Shown: positions 7,996-14,271 of the stretch, one piece after another | Position numbering within the stretch: position 1 is the first letter of the stretch | How the letters are laid out: each line of letters starts with the position of its first letter | Origin: an uncultured Faecalicoccus sp. | GTDB taxonomy: Bacteria; Bacillota_I; Bacilli_A; Erysipelotrichales; Erysipelotrichaceae | Direction: 5' to 3' | Assembly (NCBI RefSeq): GCF_944327125.1 | Contig: NZ_CALVGO010000008.1 | Location: 1-40,393, forward strand | Length of the DNA: 40,393 nucleotides | Made by a program: the position numbers and the translations under genes | The notes under the pieces: generated by a model | Database searches by the model: none | Told to the model about the DNA's origin: nothing | The model's input: only the letters and a program-made list of their open reading frames with translations

Positions 7996-8045
7996 ATTAC
8001 ACTTATACTTCACGTGGTCTATTCCACTGGTCCCGTCAGTCATAT
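7975..8045 (-). promoter_or_regulatory. ZTP riboswitch (pfl motif)
   Basis: The minus-strand leader contains the hallmarks of ZTP/ZMP-sensing RNA: ACTGACGGGACCAGTGGA, the short hairpin GTGG...CCAC, then GAAGTA, and after a variable loop the pseudoknot core GCCGACCGTCTGGGC. The motif was named for its association with pfl genes. ZTP accumulates when 10-formyl-tetrahydrofolate is scarce, and formate made by PFL feeds one-carbon metabolism. The overlapping terminator indicates an ON switch acting on transcription. I place the boundaries by eye. Confidence 0.85.
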
Positions 8046-8056
8046 AAGGTGATTTC

Positions 8057-8085
8057 ATCATATCGAAGTTTAGTTGAAGTGTCAA
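8057..8085 (-). promoter_or_regulatory. Promoter of pfl-pflA with a palindrome over the -35
   Basis: TTGACA (8085-8080), a 17-bp spacer and TATGAT (8062-8057) form a near-consensus promoter. The palindrome GTTGA-N4-TCAAC (8073-8086) covers the -35 and could be an operator. It does not match the Rex box. Confidence 0.8.
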
Positions 8086-8114
8086 CGAATATGTTCATGA
8101 AACAATTTTCAATT

Positions 8115-9524
8115 TTATAACCCCAAAATTTTCTTTTTATACAGCTTTGATTGACGCTTTATTTTCAGATTCAGATCCTTTTCTCCATACTTTTCCAACA
8201 GCGTTTTTTCAGCCCCAAAAAGGTCTCTGCCCAGACCCAGACCGCCTTTAGGCAATTCAAAACCCATTGACGATAGAATCGTTGGAAAAAGATCCAGGGT
8301 TGAAAACTCACGATGGTTTGTACTAAGCGGTTGCTTCACACTATGCACAAAACAATTCCAGATCCTGCGGTCGAAGCTTTTCTCATAATTATGGTGAATA
8401 TATTGGGCAGCCATACTGGTATGGTCGCCCTGGATCACCACAACGGTATCCTTGTAAAAAGGCTGTTTTTCCAGCCAGCTCATAAAATCTTTTAAAAGAC
8501 AATCGGTATGATAAATCGAATTTGAAATTCCCTCTTTGAATGGATGATCTTCCCCTTCTTTTTGATACCCGTAAGGGTGATGCGTATCCACCGTCAGCAT
8601 CTCAAAATTAAATGGTCTGTCTTCTTTGGCCAGAAGCGTGATCTTCTTTTTCGCAAATTCAAAAAGCTTCTCATCCTCATAGCCCCAAAACACATGATAA
8701 TCTTTGGGAAGCCATCCTTCGTCTTTTACTTTTTTGATATCCTGAATGTCATAATGCCCATGTTGATCGTAATAAAACTTTCGTCCTCCAAAAACCGCAT
8801 CCGAACCGATCATCAAGGTATTTGAATACCCTTCTCTTTCAAGAATGTCTCCTAAAGAAACCAATCCTTTCATAAACGCTCTTGAATCTTTACAGAAAGG
8901 ATGATAAAAAGGAAAATTCAATGGTACACCGGCACTGGAAGCAACCATACCTCCCGTGGTCCACCCCATTCCTGTCAGAACTTTGGCTCCGCCTATTTTT
9001 TCCTGATGAGAAAAAGAAATATTGGCTTTCGTCAATGATGTCAAATAGGGAAGAATTTCTTCCTGTGCATTCCCTCCATCCTTCTTTAACGCATAGGTCG
9101 TTTCCATGGACTCCAGATAAATGTGGATCAAATTCTTTTTTTCCTTCGGCGGTTTTACCGCAGTGTCATCACAAAAGATATAGTCTTTTTCATACAGATC
9201 ACTTCTTTGAAACTGATGAATAATATAGGTAAACAATCCCACTTTTCCCGCCGCATAAATCAGACAAAGGCCAAACCAGACCAGGCTAACCCAAGTTATT
9301 TTCAATAGAACGACCAAGATAAGATAGACCGGCACAGAAAGAATCAAGCCGTATAACAGACACAGGATCAACCAGTCAAAAAGAAATCGTTTGTTGGTTC
9401 CTTCCAAAGGCACTTTGATATGAAAGATCAACTGTTCAAAAGAAGAAAGTCCAAAATAGGAAAATGCCCAGGATACGGTTCTTGCCAGAACAGATGCAAA
9501 CAAAATCAAGAAAAACGAAGACAC
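8115..9524 (-). CDS. Membrane phosphoglycerol transferase-like protein (LtaS/OpgB family)
   Basis: The N-terminal ~115 residues hold about three membrane segments, followed by an extracellular alkaline-phosphatase/sulfatase-fold domain. Visible motifs are HIYLESMETTY (metal-binding Glu), TGMGWTTGGMVASSAGVPL (nucleophile Thr; almost the same as in E. coli OpgB/MdoB), DTHHPYGYQ and VVIQGDHTSM. Such enzymes move phosphoglycerol from phosphatidylglycerol onto glycans or polymerise it into lipoteichoic acid. At 469 aa with few membrane helices it is shorter than LtaS, and the motif is more OpgB-like, so the acceptor is unknown. The start is a GTG 9 nt or so after AGGAAAGGG. It follows the HAD gene's terminator and has its own promoter. 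Confidence 0.8.
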   Translation of the reverse strand: MSSFFLILFASVLARTVSWAFSYFGLSSFEQLIFHIKVPLEGTNKRFLFDWLILCLLYGLILSVPVYLILVVLLKITWVSLVWFGLCLIYAAGKVGLFTYIIHQFQRSDLYEKDYIFCDDTAVKPPKEKKNLIHIYLESMETTYALKKDGGNAQEEILPYLTSLTKANISFSHQEKIGGAKVLTGMGWTTGGMVASSAGVPLNFPFYHPFCKDSRAFMKGLVSLGDILEREGYSNTLMIGSDAVFGGRKFYYDQHGHYDIQDIKKVKDEGWLPKDYHVFWGYEDEKLFEFAKKKITLLAKEDRPFNFEMLTVDTHHPYGYQKEGEDHPFKEGISNSIYHTDCLLKDFMSWLEKQPFYKDTVVVIQGDHTSMAAQYIHHNYEKSFDRRIWNCFVHSVKQPLSTNHREFSTLDLFPTILSSMGFELPKGGLGLGRDLFGAEKTLLEKYGEKDLNLKIKRQSKLYKKKILGL

Positions 9525-9546
9525 ACACTCATCCCTTTCCTAAGGT

Positions 9547-9575
9547 ATTATACTCGAAAAAAAGAAGAATAGTCA
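9547..9575 (-). promoter_or_regulatory. Promoter of the phosphoglycerol transferase-like gene
   Basis: TATAAT lies at 9552-9547 on the minus strand. A weak -35 (TGACTA, 9575-9570) stands 17 bp upstream, inside the preceding terminator hairpin. Confidence 0.45.
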
Positions 9576-9586
9576 TTCTATTCTTC
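9557..9586 (-). terminator. Terminator of the Cof-type HAD gene
   Basis: GAAGAATAG pairs with CTATTCTTC (9586-9564) and TTTTTTT follows at 9563-9557. The HAD stop codon TAG lies inside the 5' arm. Confidence 0.9.
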
Positions 9587-10456
9587 TATCAAACCCATTG
9601 TCTTCAAGGCATGCCATATTCCTTCCTGATCATTGGATAAAGTAATGAATTTAGCTTCCTTCTTGACATAATCTTTGGCCTGCCCCATCGCAAAACTAGT
9701 ATTTACGGCCTTGAAAAGACTGACGTCGTTTTCTCCATCTCCAAAGGCTATGACTTCATCCTTACTCCAATTTTCAGCTTCCATGATCTTGCGCAGTGTC
9801 TCCCCTTTGGATACACCTTTGGGCAAAATTTCAAGCTGTCTGGGGGCCGTACGGAAAATGTTATAGTCCGGGAGTTCTTTAATCAAATATGTAAACAGGT
9901 CTGCCAGCGGCTTTTCCTCCTGCATCACTTGAAGTTTATTAATGGGCGGACAAATCTCATCCACATTTTTAATATAGGTGATGTTAGGATATCCTTTTCG
10001 CATATCCGAAAGCCATCCCCATGGACCGGCAGTCCAGGGAAAATCAGAAGGAACTTTTTCTTCTTCACGCAACCTTTCTTTGATCTTACGAATCGAATCG
10101 GGAAAATAATCATACAGGCCATCATCAAAACAGGCCATACTCTCACATTCCAGCTGAATCAGTACCGAAAAAGCTTTTTTGACCTCATCAAGAGTCAGAC
10201 GTCGAAGCACATTTCTTTTATTGTGATACAGGTCATATACCGCAACACCATCCACCTCCAAAAGAAAACCATGATGGCGTTCCATGGAAAGTTCCTTTGC
10301 GTAAGGCATCAAGCGGGTATAGCTTCGGCCACTGGCCAAAATGAGTTGTATACCTCTTTCCTGAAGCTGCATCAAGGCACGTTTCGTGCTAGGCATGATT
10401 TTATTATTTGGATCCAATAAGGTTCCATCCATATCCATTACGATCGCTTTGATCAT
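9578..10456 (-). CDS. Cof-type HAD-superfamily hydrolase
   Basis: The product has 292 aa. Motif I is MDMDGTLLD (nucleophile Asp near residue 8). Motif II is ILASGRSY, a conserved Lys follows in LPKGVSKGE, and motif IV is VIAFGDGENDVSLFK. The large C2-type cap between motifs II and III places it in the Cof/YkrA-like subfamily of sugar-phosphate or flavin-nucleotide phosphatases. The substrate cannot be read from sequence. The ATG is served by AAGGTGAG, preceded by a TGATACACT promoter core. It is transcribed alone, away from tRNA-Asn. Confidence 0.9.
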   Translation of the reverse strand: MIKAIVMDMDGTLLDPNNKIMPSTKRALMQLQERGIQLILASGRSYTRLMPYAKELSMERHHGFLLEVDGVAVYDLYHNKRNVLRRLTLDEVKKAFSVLIQLECESMACFDDGLYDYFPDSIRKIKERLREEEKVPSDFPWTAGPWGWLSDMRKGYPNITYIKNVDEICPPINKLQVMQEEKPLADLFTYLIKELPDYNIFRTAPRQLEILPKGVSKGETLRKIMEAENWSKDEVIAFGDGENDVSLFKAVNTSFAMGQAKDYVKKEAKFITLSNDQEGIWHALKTMGLIEE

Positions 10457-10480
10457 AGACTCACCTTCTTTGCCAAATAA

Positions 10481-10509
10481 AGTGTATCACAATTTTTCAA
10501 TTTTTTTAA
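10481..10509 (-). promoter_or_regulatory. Promoter of the Cof-type HAD gene
   Basis: TGATACACT on the minus strand (hexamer 10486-10481) with TTAAAA 17 bp upstream. Confidence 0.45.
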
Positions 10510-10518
10510 TTTTTCATA

Positions 10519-10547
10519 TTGCATCCTGCATGACCTTATGATAATAT
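10519..10547 (+). promoter_or_regulatory. Promoter of tRNA-Asn
   Basis: TTGCAT (10519-10524), a 17-bp spacer and TAATAT (10542-10547, preceded by TGA) lie 13 nt before the mature tRNA. Confidence 0.65.
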
Positions 10548-10559
10548 AATTAAGCAATT

Positions 10560-10635
10560 GCCTGAATAGCTCAGTCGGTAGAGCATCCGGCTGTTAACCG
10601 GCAGGTCACAAGTTCGAGTCTTGTTTCAGGCGCCA
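10560..10635 (+). tRNA. tRNA-Asn (GTT), CCA encoded
   Basis: The acceptor arms GCCTGAA/TTCAGGC pair perfectly. The D-arm (AGCTCAGTCGGTAGAGC), anticodon loop CTGTTAA with anticodon GTT, T-arm (GTTCGAGTC) and a genomic CCA complete the cloverleaf. Its last 14 or so bases are repeated at 12407 and 13464, making this gene the insertion site of two tandem elements. Confidence 0.97.
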
Positions 10636-10640
10636 TTGCA
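10622..10640 (+). repeat. att-like core copy 1 (tRNA-Asn 3' end)
   Basis: TGTTTCAGGCGCCATTGCA, identical to the copies at 12407 and 13464. This copy is the functional tRNA 3' end. Similarity with copy 2 continues for about 76 bp, through the terminator. Confidence 0.85.
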
Positions 10641-10644
10641 TATG

Positions 10645-10700
10645 AACACTTTCTTGAAATGCTTTAAATAAAGGCAAATTGAGAAAGTGTTTTTATTTTT
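10645..10700 (+). terminator. Terminator after tRNA-Asn (copy 1)
   Basis: ACACTTTCT (10646-10654) pairs with AGAAAGTGT (10682-10690), then TTTTATTTTT. It is repeated almost exactly at 12430. Confidence 0.8.
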
Positions 10701-10707
10701 ATGCACA

Positions 10708-10727
10708 TTCGCCACATTTTCACCACA
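10708..10727 (+). repeat. Left arm-type repeats of cassette 1
   Basis: TTCGCCACA at 10708 and TTCACCACA at 10719 are direct repeats 11 bp apart. The same word recurs at the right end of the cassette. Confidence 0.55.
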
Positions 10728-10818
10728 GAACCATTTGTTTCTGAATGTTATTAGTAGTTATAATAATCTACATTTTAAATCGACACAATCATATTTATAT
10801 AGAAGTAACAATATTGTG

Positions 10819-10877
10819 GTAGACTTTAAAAGTAGACTTTAAAATAGACTTAAGGTATACTTTATAAGGTATACTTT
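10819..10877 (+). repeat. Five TAKACTTTA repeats upstream of the AlbA_2-type gene
   Basis: GTAGACTTT (10819), GTAGACTTT (10832), ATAGACTTA (10844), GTATACTTT (10855) and GTATACTTT (10869) are spaced 11-14 bp, about one helical turn. The array ends 21 nt before the start codon, where a promoter must lie, so it is a likely operator array. Confidence 0.7.
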
Positions 10878-10898
10878 AAATGAAATGAGGTGAACGTT

Positions 10899-12203
10899 AT
10901 GAATCTCGGTATCGAGAATGAATATCAAGAATTTAAAGAAGGGTTAGGCCAGCTTGATAAAGGCTTGAAATCAATTGTAGCCATGCTTAATAAGCATGGT
11001 CAAGGCACTGTATATTATGGTGTAAAAGATGATGGAAATGTATGTGGAATTTCTATAGGCAAAAACACTTTAATGGATATACGAAATAGAATAAGAGATA
11101 AGATTGAACCTCGAATTTATGCAGATATTCAAGAATTGATAGATGAAACTAATAGAAAATATATTAAAGTTTTTGCTAGAGGATATGATATACCATATTC
11201 ATTTGATGGAAGATATTATATCCGTAATGTTTCAGCAGACGAACATGCATCAAATGAGATTTTGAGAAGAATGCTTTCTACTTCAGATTCTGATATTTTG
11301 CGTCAAAAGTCATCTCCTAATCAAAACCCTACTTTTAATTCACTTTTCGCCATATTAGCAGGCAACGGAATCCATCCAAGTGCTACAAGAGAATTTTACT
11401 CAAATTACGGTTTGATAAACAGAAATGGTAAATTCAACATGAATGCCTACTTATTATCCGATAGGAATTCTATTTCTTTAAAAGTTATTACCTTTGAAGG
11501 AACTGATAAGAGCGTAATGTCTAAAAGAACTGAATATGGAGGAAAATGTCTGCTTATTTCTATCTCGGAAGTTATGCAATTTTTTGAAACTATAAATATA
11601 ATGAAAGTGAATCTAAATAATACAATAAGAGAAGAACTTCCTTTATTTGATTTTCCTAGTTTTCGAGAAGCTTGGATTAATGCCTGCTTACACAATGATT
11701 GGAAAAACGAAGTAGCACCTTCCATTTACTTATTTGATGATCGTATCGAAATAGTTTCATATGGTGGTCTTCCCTTTTCTTTATCAAAAGAGGGATTTTA
11801 TCAAGGGACTAGCGTTCCAGTCAATAAAAGCTTGTTAACGATTTTCATGGCAGCCAAATATGCCGAACAAAGCGGCCATGGAATTCCAACTATCGTTGAA
11901 AAATATGGCAAAGAAGTATTTTCTTTTGATGATGGGATGTTGAAGGTAACAATTCCATTGGCTTTTGATAGACCCGATGTTGCAACTAGAAAAAATATAG
12001 TTTTATATAAAAATGGATTAACTGAAAATCAGAAAAAAGTATATGACGCTTTAAGCCATGATGGTAATTTATCGCTCCAGAACGTTGCGGATAAAGTAGG
12101 AATTAGTCTTGGAGCAACAAAAAAGATTTGTGCTAAACTTCAAAATCTCGGAATTCTGAAAAGAGTGGGATCACGGAAGAAAGGTCAATGGATAACAAAG
12201 TAG
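10899..12203 (+). CDS. AlbA_2 (Schlafen-like) / HATPase_c_4 / winged-helix protein, cassette cargo
   Basis: The product has 434 aa. Residues ~1-125 form an AlbA_2 domain (ENEYQEFKEG, SIVAMLNKHGQGTVYYGV, DDGNVCGI), and a linker follows. The C-terminal half has a GHKL-like ATP-binding fold (WINACLHNDW, IYLFDDRIEIVSYGGLP, AEQSGHGIPTIVEKYG). It ends in a winged helix (TENQKKVYDALSHDG...LQNVADKVGIS...GILKRVG). Family members are annotated as transcriptional regulators or ATP-dependent DNA-binding proteins, and some occur in defence islands. The ATG at 10899 follows GAGGTGA; GTG 10890 is less likely. The stop codon lies within the downstream repeat array. Autoregulation through the flanking repeats is my inference. 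Confidence 0.8.
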   Translation: MNLGIENEYQEFKEGLGQLDKGLKSIVAMLNKHGQGTVYYGVKDDGNVCGISIGKNTLMDIRNRIRDKIEPRIYADIQELIDETNRKYIKVFARGYDIPYSFDGRYYIRNVSADEHASNEILRRMLSTSDSDILRQKSSPNQNPTFNSLFAILAGNGIHPSATREFYSNYGLINRNGKFNMNAYLLSDRNSISLKVITFEGTDKSVMSKRTEYGGKCLLISISEVMQFFETINIMKVNLNNTIREELPLFDFPSFREAWINACLHNDWKNEVAPSIYLFDDRIEIVSYGGLPFSLSKEGFYQGTSVPVNKSLLTIFMAAKYAEQSGHGIPTIVEKYGKEVFSFDDGMLKVTIPLAFDRPDVATRKNIVLYKNGLTENQKKVYDALSHDGNLSLQNVADKVGISLGATKKICAKLQNLGILKRVGSRKKGQWITK

Positions 12204-12243
12204 ACTTTAAAAGTAGACTTTAATTATACTTTAAATATACTTT
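12200..12243 (+). repeat. Four TAKACTTTA repeats downstream of the AlbA_2-type gene
   Basis: GTAGACTTT (12200), GTAGACTTT (12213), TTATACTTT (12224) and ATATACTTT (12235) are spaced 11-13 bp. They have the same orientation and word as the upstream array, so the gene is bracketed. Confidence 0.7.
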
Positions 12244-12268
12244 ACGAAAGCCGAATCCATTAAAATTT

Positions 12269-12288
12269 TTCACCACAAACTCACCACA
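12269..12288 (+). repeat. Right arm-type repeats of cassette 1
   Basis: TTCACCACA (12269) and CTCACCACA (12280) are 11 bp apart, 127 bp before core copy 2. The same offset (128 bp) is seen in cassette 2. Confidence 0.55.
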
Positions 12289-12406
12289 TTTTTAGTCAGA
12301 TTCGTATCAATTTGTATCGATTTATAAGCACAATGAAATTCAAAAAGTCCTTTTAAATAGCTGTTATCGGCGTATATCAATCTGTTTTAATATTTATCGT
12401 TCGTTG

Positions 12407-12425
12407 TGTTTCAGGCGCCATTGCA
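12407..12425 (+). repeat. att-like core copy 2 (junction of the two cassettes)
   Basis: TGTTTCAGGCGCCATTGCA. The similarity to copy 1 includes the whole tRNA terminator, but the tRNA body is absent. Confidence 0.85.
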
Positions 12426-12429
12426 TATG

Positions 12430-12485
12430 AACACTTTCTTGAAATGCTTTAAATAAAGGCAAATTAAGAAAGTGTTTTATTTTTC
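12430..12485 (+). terminator. Duplicated tRNA terminator (copy 2)
   Basis: ACACTTTCT (12431-12439) pairs with AGAAAGTGT (12467-12475), then TTTATTTTT. It would end transcripts of cassette 1. Confidence 0.75.
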
Positions 12486-12500
12486 CAAAAATTCGCCAAA
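12481..12500 (+). repeat. Left arm-type repeats of cassette 2
   Basis: TTTTCCAAA (12481, degenerate) and TTCGCCAAA (12492) are 11 bp apart. Confidence 0.45.
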
Positions 12501-12604
12501 AAGCATTTTTAGCTATTTACTTTAATTTTCTAAATAGCAAAAATTATGAAAAATAGTAATCAAAATGTTATAATAAATACACAGAAAGATGAGGAGGAAT
12601 GAAA

Positions 12605-12775
12605 ATGAAAGCTGTTTTGATGCCAGTGACTGGAAAAGCTGCTAATACTTTTGAACGTGTCTTGAATAAACCTAGTGTTGGTAAAAAGCTTTCTGCTCAG
12701 CAACGAGAGCTCATTGCCAAATCTATTCAATTAAATTCAAAACATGGAAGAAAAACTTCAGTTAGTAAAATTTAA
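12605..12775 (+). CDS. Small basic protein, candidate antitoxin to the GNAT enzyme
   Basis: This 56-aa ORF starts MKAVLMPVTGKAANTFERVL and ends KHGRKTSVSKI. GAGGAGG stands 7 nt before the ATG; the in-frame ATG at 12599 is too close to it. The last 32 nt overlap the start of the acetyltransferase gene, the usual order and spacing for an antitoxin-toxin operon. The sequence is basic, with a predicted helix around SAQQRELIAKSIQL. I see no clear ribbon-helix-helix motif like the DUF1778 antitoxins that pair with known GNAT toxins, so the role is inferred from context only. Confidence 0.6.
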   Translation: MKAVLMPVTGKAANTFERVLNKPSVGKKLSAQQRELIAKSIQLNSKHGRKTSVSKI

Positions 12776-13316
12776 TAAAGACAATTATCCAGATTATGCA
12801 TCCTGTATTTTGGAATTTAAGTCTAAGAGATTCTCTTCTGGAGAATCTTTTTTAAAAGAATGCTCATGCTATTTGGATGATGAATTAAGATACGCCATAT
12901 ATTTGGTAGTCATAACCTACGATGATAAAGAACCAGAGATCGTTGCATATTTCGCTCTGTCTTCATCATCTGTTTTTTGGATAACGCAAAGCATCTATCC
13001 TACCTATAATCCTTGTGCTGAATTATCTTATTTTTCATTAAATGATAGTTTTTCCACGTTTGAAGGTCACGGGATAGGGTTAGGCAGACAAATCTTCATT
13101 GACTTTATTTTACCTACAATAATAAATATAAGTAAAAAAATCGGGATTAGTTATATAACCTTGTTTTCTTTACCAAACAATAAAGTAATACAGGCATATA
13201 AAGATATGGGATTTAACCTTATGCCTCAAGAAATAGAAGAATATATTCGCTATTATGAAGTAAAGAATTGCAAATTAATGGTATATAACCTAAAGGATTA
13301 TTCTGTAGGATCTTAG
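12744..13316 (+). CDS. GNAT-family N-acetyltransferase, possible toxin
   Basis: The product has 190 aa. The acetyl-CoA binding loop is GHGIGLGRQIFIDFILP (residues ~109-125; Q/RxxGxG/A type), preceded by the strand ELSYFSLNDSF. A later GNAT segment reads ISYITLFSLPNNKVIQAYKDMGF (helix after the N, typical of motif B). It overlaps the small basic ORF by 32 nt and is the second gene of cassette 2. Similar two-gene GNAT modules are toxin-antitoxin systems that acetylate aminoacyl-tRNA, and the cassette sits at a tRNA. The target here is unknown, and an ordinary small-molecule acetyltransferase is possible. GTG/TTG starts farther downstream lack better signals. Confidence 0.75.
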   Translation: MEEKLQLVKFNKDNYPDYASCILEFKSKRFSSGESFLKECSCYLDDELRYAIYLVVITYDDKEPEIVAYFALSSSSVFWITQSIYPTYNPCAELSYFSLNDSFSTFEGHGIGLGRQIFIDFILPTIINISKKIGISYITLFSLPNNKVIQAYKDMGFNLMPQEIEEYIRYYEVKNCKLMVYNLKDYSVGS

Positions 13317-13324
13317 CCTCCTTT

Positions 13325-13344
13325 TTCGCCAAGAATTCGCCAAA
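13325..13344 (+). repeat. Right arm-type repeats of cassette 2
   Basis: TTCGCCAAG (13325) and TTCGCCAAA (13336) are 11 bp apart, 128 bp before core copy 3. Confidence 0.55.
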
Positions 13345-13463
13345 TTTTTAGTTAGGTTCACATCAATCGATAACCACTTATATTGGTTATACAGTAATAA
13401 AAATACCCTTATAATGGTGGATACTTGTCTGTAATGTTTTAAAATTTTTCGCTCTGTTCGTAA

Positions 13464-13482
13464 TGTTTCAGGCGCCATTGCA
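13464..13482 (+). repeat. att-like core copy 3 (right end of the tandem array)
   Basis: TGTTTCAGGCGCCATTGCA. Downstream sequence diverges from copies 1 and 2 after AATGAACACT, as expected if this is the original chromosomal side. Confidence 0.85.
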
Positions 13483-13486
13483 AATG

Positions 13487-13517
13487 AACACTCTGGAAAC
13501 AGGGTGTTTTTATTTTA
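13487..13517 (+). terminator. Terminator next to core copy 3
   Basis: AACACTCTG pairs with CAGGGTGTT around GAAA, then TTTATTTT. It is probably the original tRNA-Asn terminator before insertion. Confidence 0.75.
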
Positions 13518-13549
13518 TAGTCCATCATCCATTTCATTATGATCCTTAA

Positions 13550-13604
13550 ATGGTAAAACAGGAAGTGCCTAAGGCCAAATAACGGGCCTAAAACACTTCC
13601 TGTA
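13550..13604 (-). terminator. Terminator of the 203-aa acidic protein gene
   Basis: ACAGGAAGTG pairs with CACTTCCTGT (13603-13594 with 13567-13558), with an inner AGGCCC/GGGCCT-like helix. TTTTACCATTT follows on the minus strand. Confidence 0.65.
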
Positions 13605-13612
13605 TCTAAATA

Positions 13613-14224
13613 CTATATCAAGTTTTTGATTTGAATCAATCCTTTTTGATCAAACAGTATGGATTTGATTTCCTGCAACGTTTCATAATGGATAAAATCA
13701 TACTCTGCTCGATTCAGAGCCATATACACTTTATTCAAGAGCATTTTATGCTCCACCCACAAGCTGGATTCTCCAAAGCCTTCATCACATAGCTTATGGA
13801 TGTTGTTTTCATCCATCAATGGATACAAATAATCATAAAGCGTAGTGGTTGCCGGATTACTAAATTTATCCAGTTCAAGAACGCTTTTATATAAAGGTGC
13901 ATGATAGTGGCGAACCATATTCAAAACAGCTTTTGCCAAAAATAAGATCGAAGCACTGAAATCACTCTCTGGTACCTCTTCATAATACTGTTCCAAATCA
14001 CAGGCAGCTTCCACTGGATCCAATACATTTCCTGGCAGGTCCATATACTCTTCTTCGTCAATTTGAAGATAGGTATAGAAATCCACTTCCTCTGTTTCTT
14101 CTGTATTTGTTTTCATCGTATCCATCATTCCCTGTGCCATATCATTGAGCTTTTCTTTTTGCTCGTCGCTCATGGAATCCATCATTCGGGAAATGGCCGA
14201 AAAATCAATATCACTAAATTTCAT
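13613..14224 (-). CDS. Unknown acidic cytoplasmic protein
   Basis: This 203-aa product is not recognised. It has no signal peptide or membrane segment. It is rich in Asp/Glu (EETEEVDFYTYLQIDEEEYMDLPG) with a Met-rich amphipathic start (ISRMMDSMSDEQKEKLNDMAQGMMDTM) and a helical second half. The ATG is served by AAGAGGAAA. It starts only 17 nt after a perfect 24-nt palindrome that ends the 5'-nucleotidase gene, so any read-through would have to pass that hairpin. Its own promoter is not obvious. Confidence 0.75.
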   Translation of the reverse strand: MKFSDIDFSAISRMMDSMSDEQKEKLNDMAQGMMDTMKTNTEETEEVDFYTYLQIDEEEYMDLPGNVLDPVEAACDLEQYYEEVPESDFSASILFLAKAVLNMVRHYHAPLYKSVLELDKFSNPATTTLYDYLYPLMDENNIHKLCDEGFGESSLWVEHKMLLNKVYMALNRAEYDFIHYETLQEIKSILFDQKGLIQIKNLI

Positions 14225-14240
14225 ATTTTCCTCTTTCTAA

Positions 14241-14264
14241 AAGGCTTGAGATATCTCAAGCCTT
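14241..14264 (-). terminator. Palindromic terminator of the 5'-nucleotidase gene
   Basis: A perfect 24-nt palindrome (AAGGCTTGAGAT and its complement) is followed on the minus strand by TTTTAG. It lies immediately before the ribosome-binding site of the next gene. Confidence 0.7.
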
Positions 14265-14271
14265 CTTACGG

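Larger units (their letters stand above)
10622..12425 (+). mobile_element. Integrase-less tRNA-Asn cassette 1 (AlbA_2-type cargo)
   Basis: A 1.8-kb segment lies between core copies 1 and 2. Inside each end is a pair of 9-mers 11 bp apart: TTCGCCACA/TTCACCACA at 10708 and 10719 (left) and TTCACCACA/CTCACCACA at 12269 and 12280 (right). They look like tyrosine-integrase arm sites. The only gene is the AlbA_2/HATPase/winged-helix cargo, and no recombinase is encoded. This matches the definition of a cis-mobilisable element, flanked by att sites but needing an integrase in trans. Its low GC relative to the flanks is an impression by eye. Confidence 0.65.
12407..13482 (+). mobile_element. Integrase-less tRNA-Asn cassette 2 (GNAT pair cargo)
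   Basis: A 1.1-kb segment lies between core copies 2 and 3. Arm-like pairs occur at both ends: TTTTCCAAA/TTCGCCAAA at 12481 and 12492, and TTCGCCAAG/TTCGCCAAA at 13325 and 13336, each 11 bp apart. After the right pair, ATTTTTAGTTAGGTTCACATC resembles ATTTTTAGTCAGATTCGTATC at the same place in cassette 1. The cargo is a two-gene operon and no recombinase is present. Confidence 0.6.

Noticed and set aside
8040-8120. Rex box before pfl
   Set aside because: No TTGTGAA-N4-TTCACAA with two mismatches or fewer was seen. The palindrome over the -35 is a different word.
13290-13478. 62-aa minus-strand frame between the GNAT gene and core copy 3
   Set aside because: It covers the arm repeats and spacer and looks like chance. 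It does not resemble an integrase remnant.
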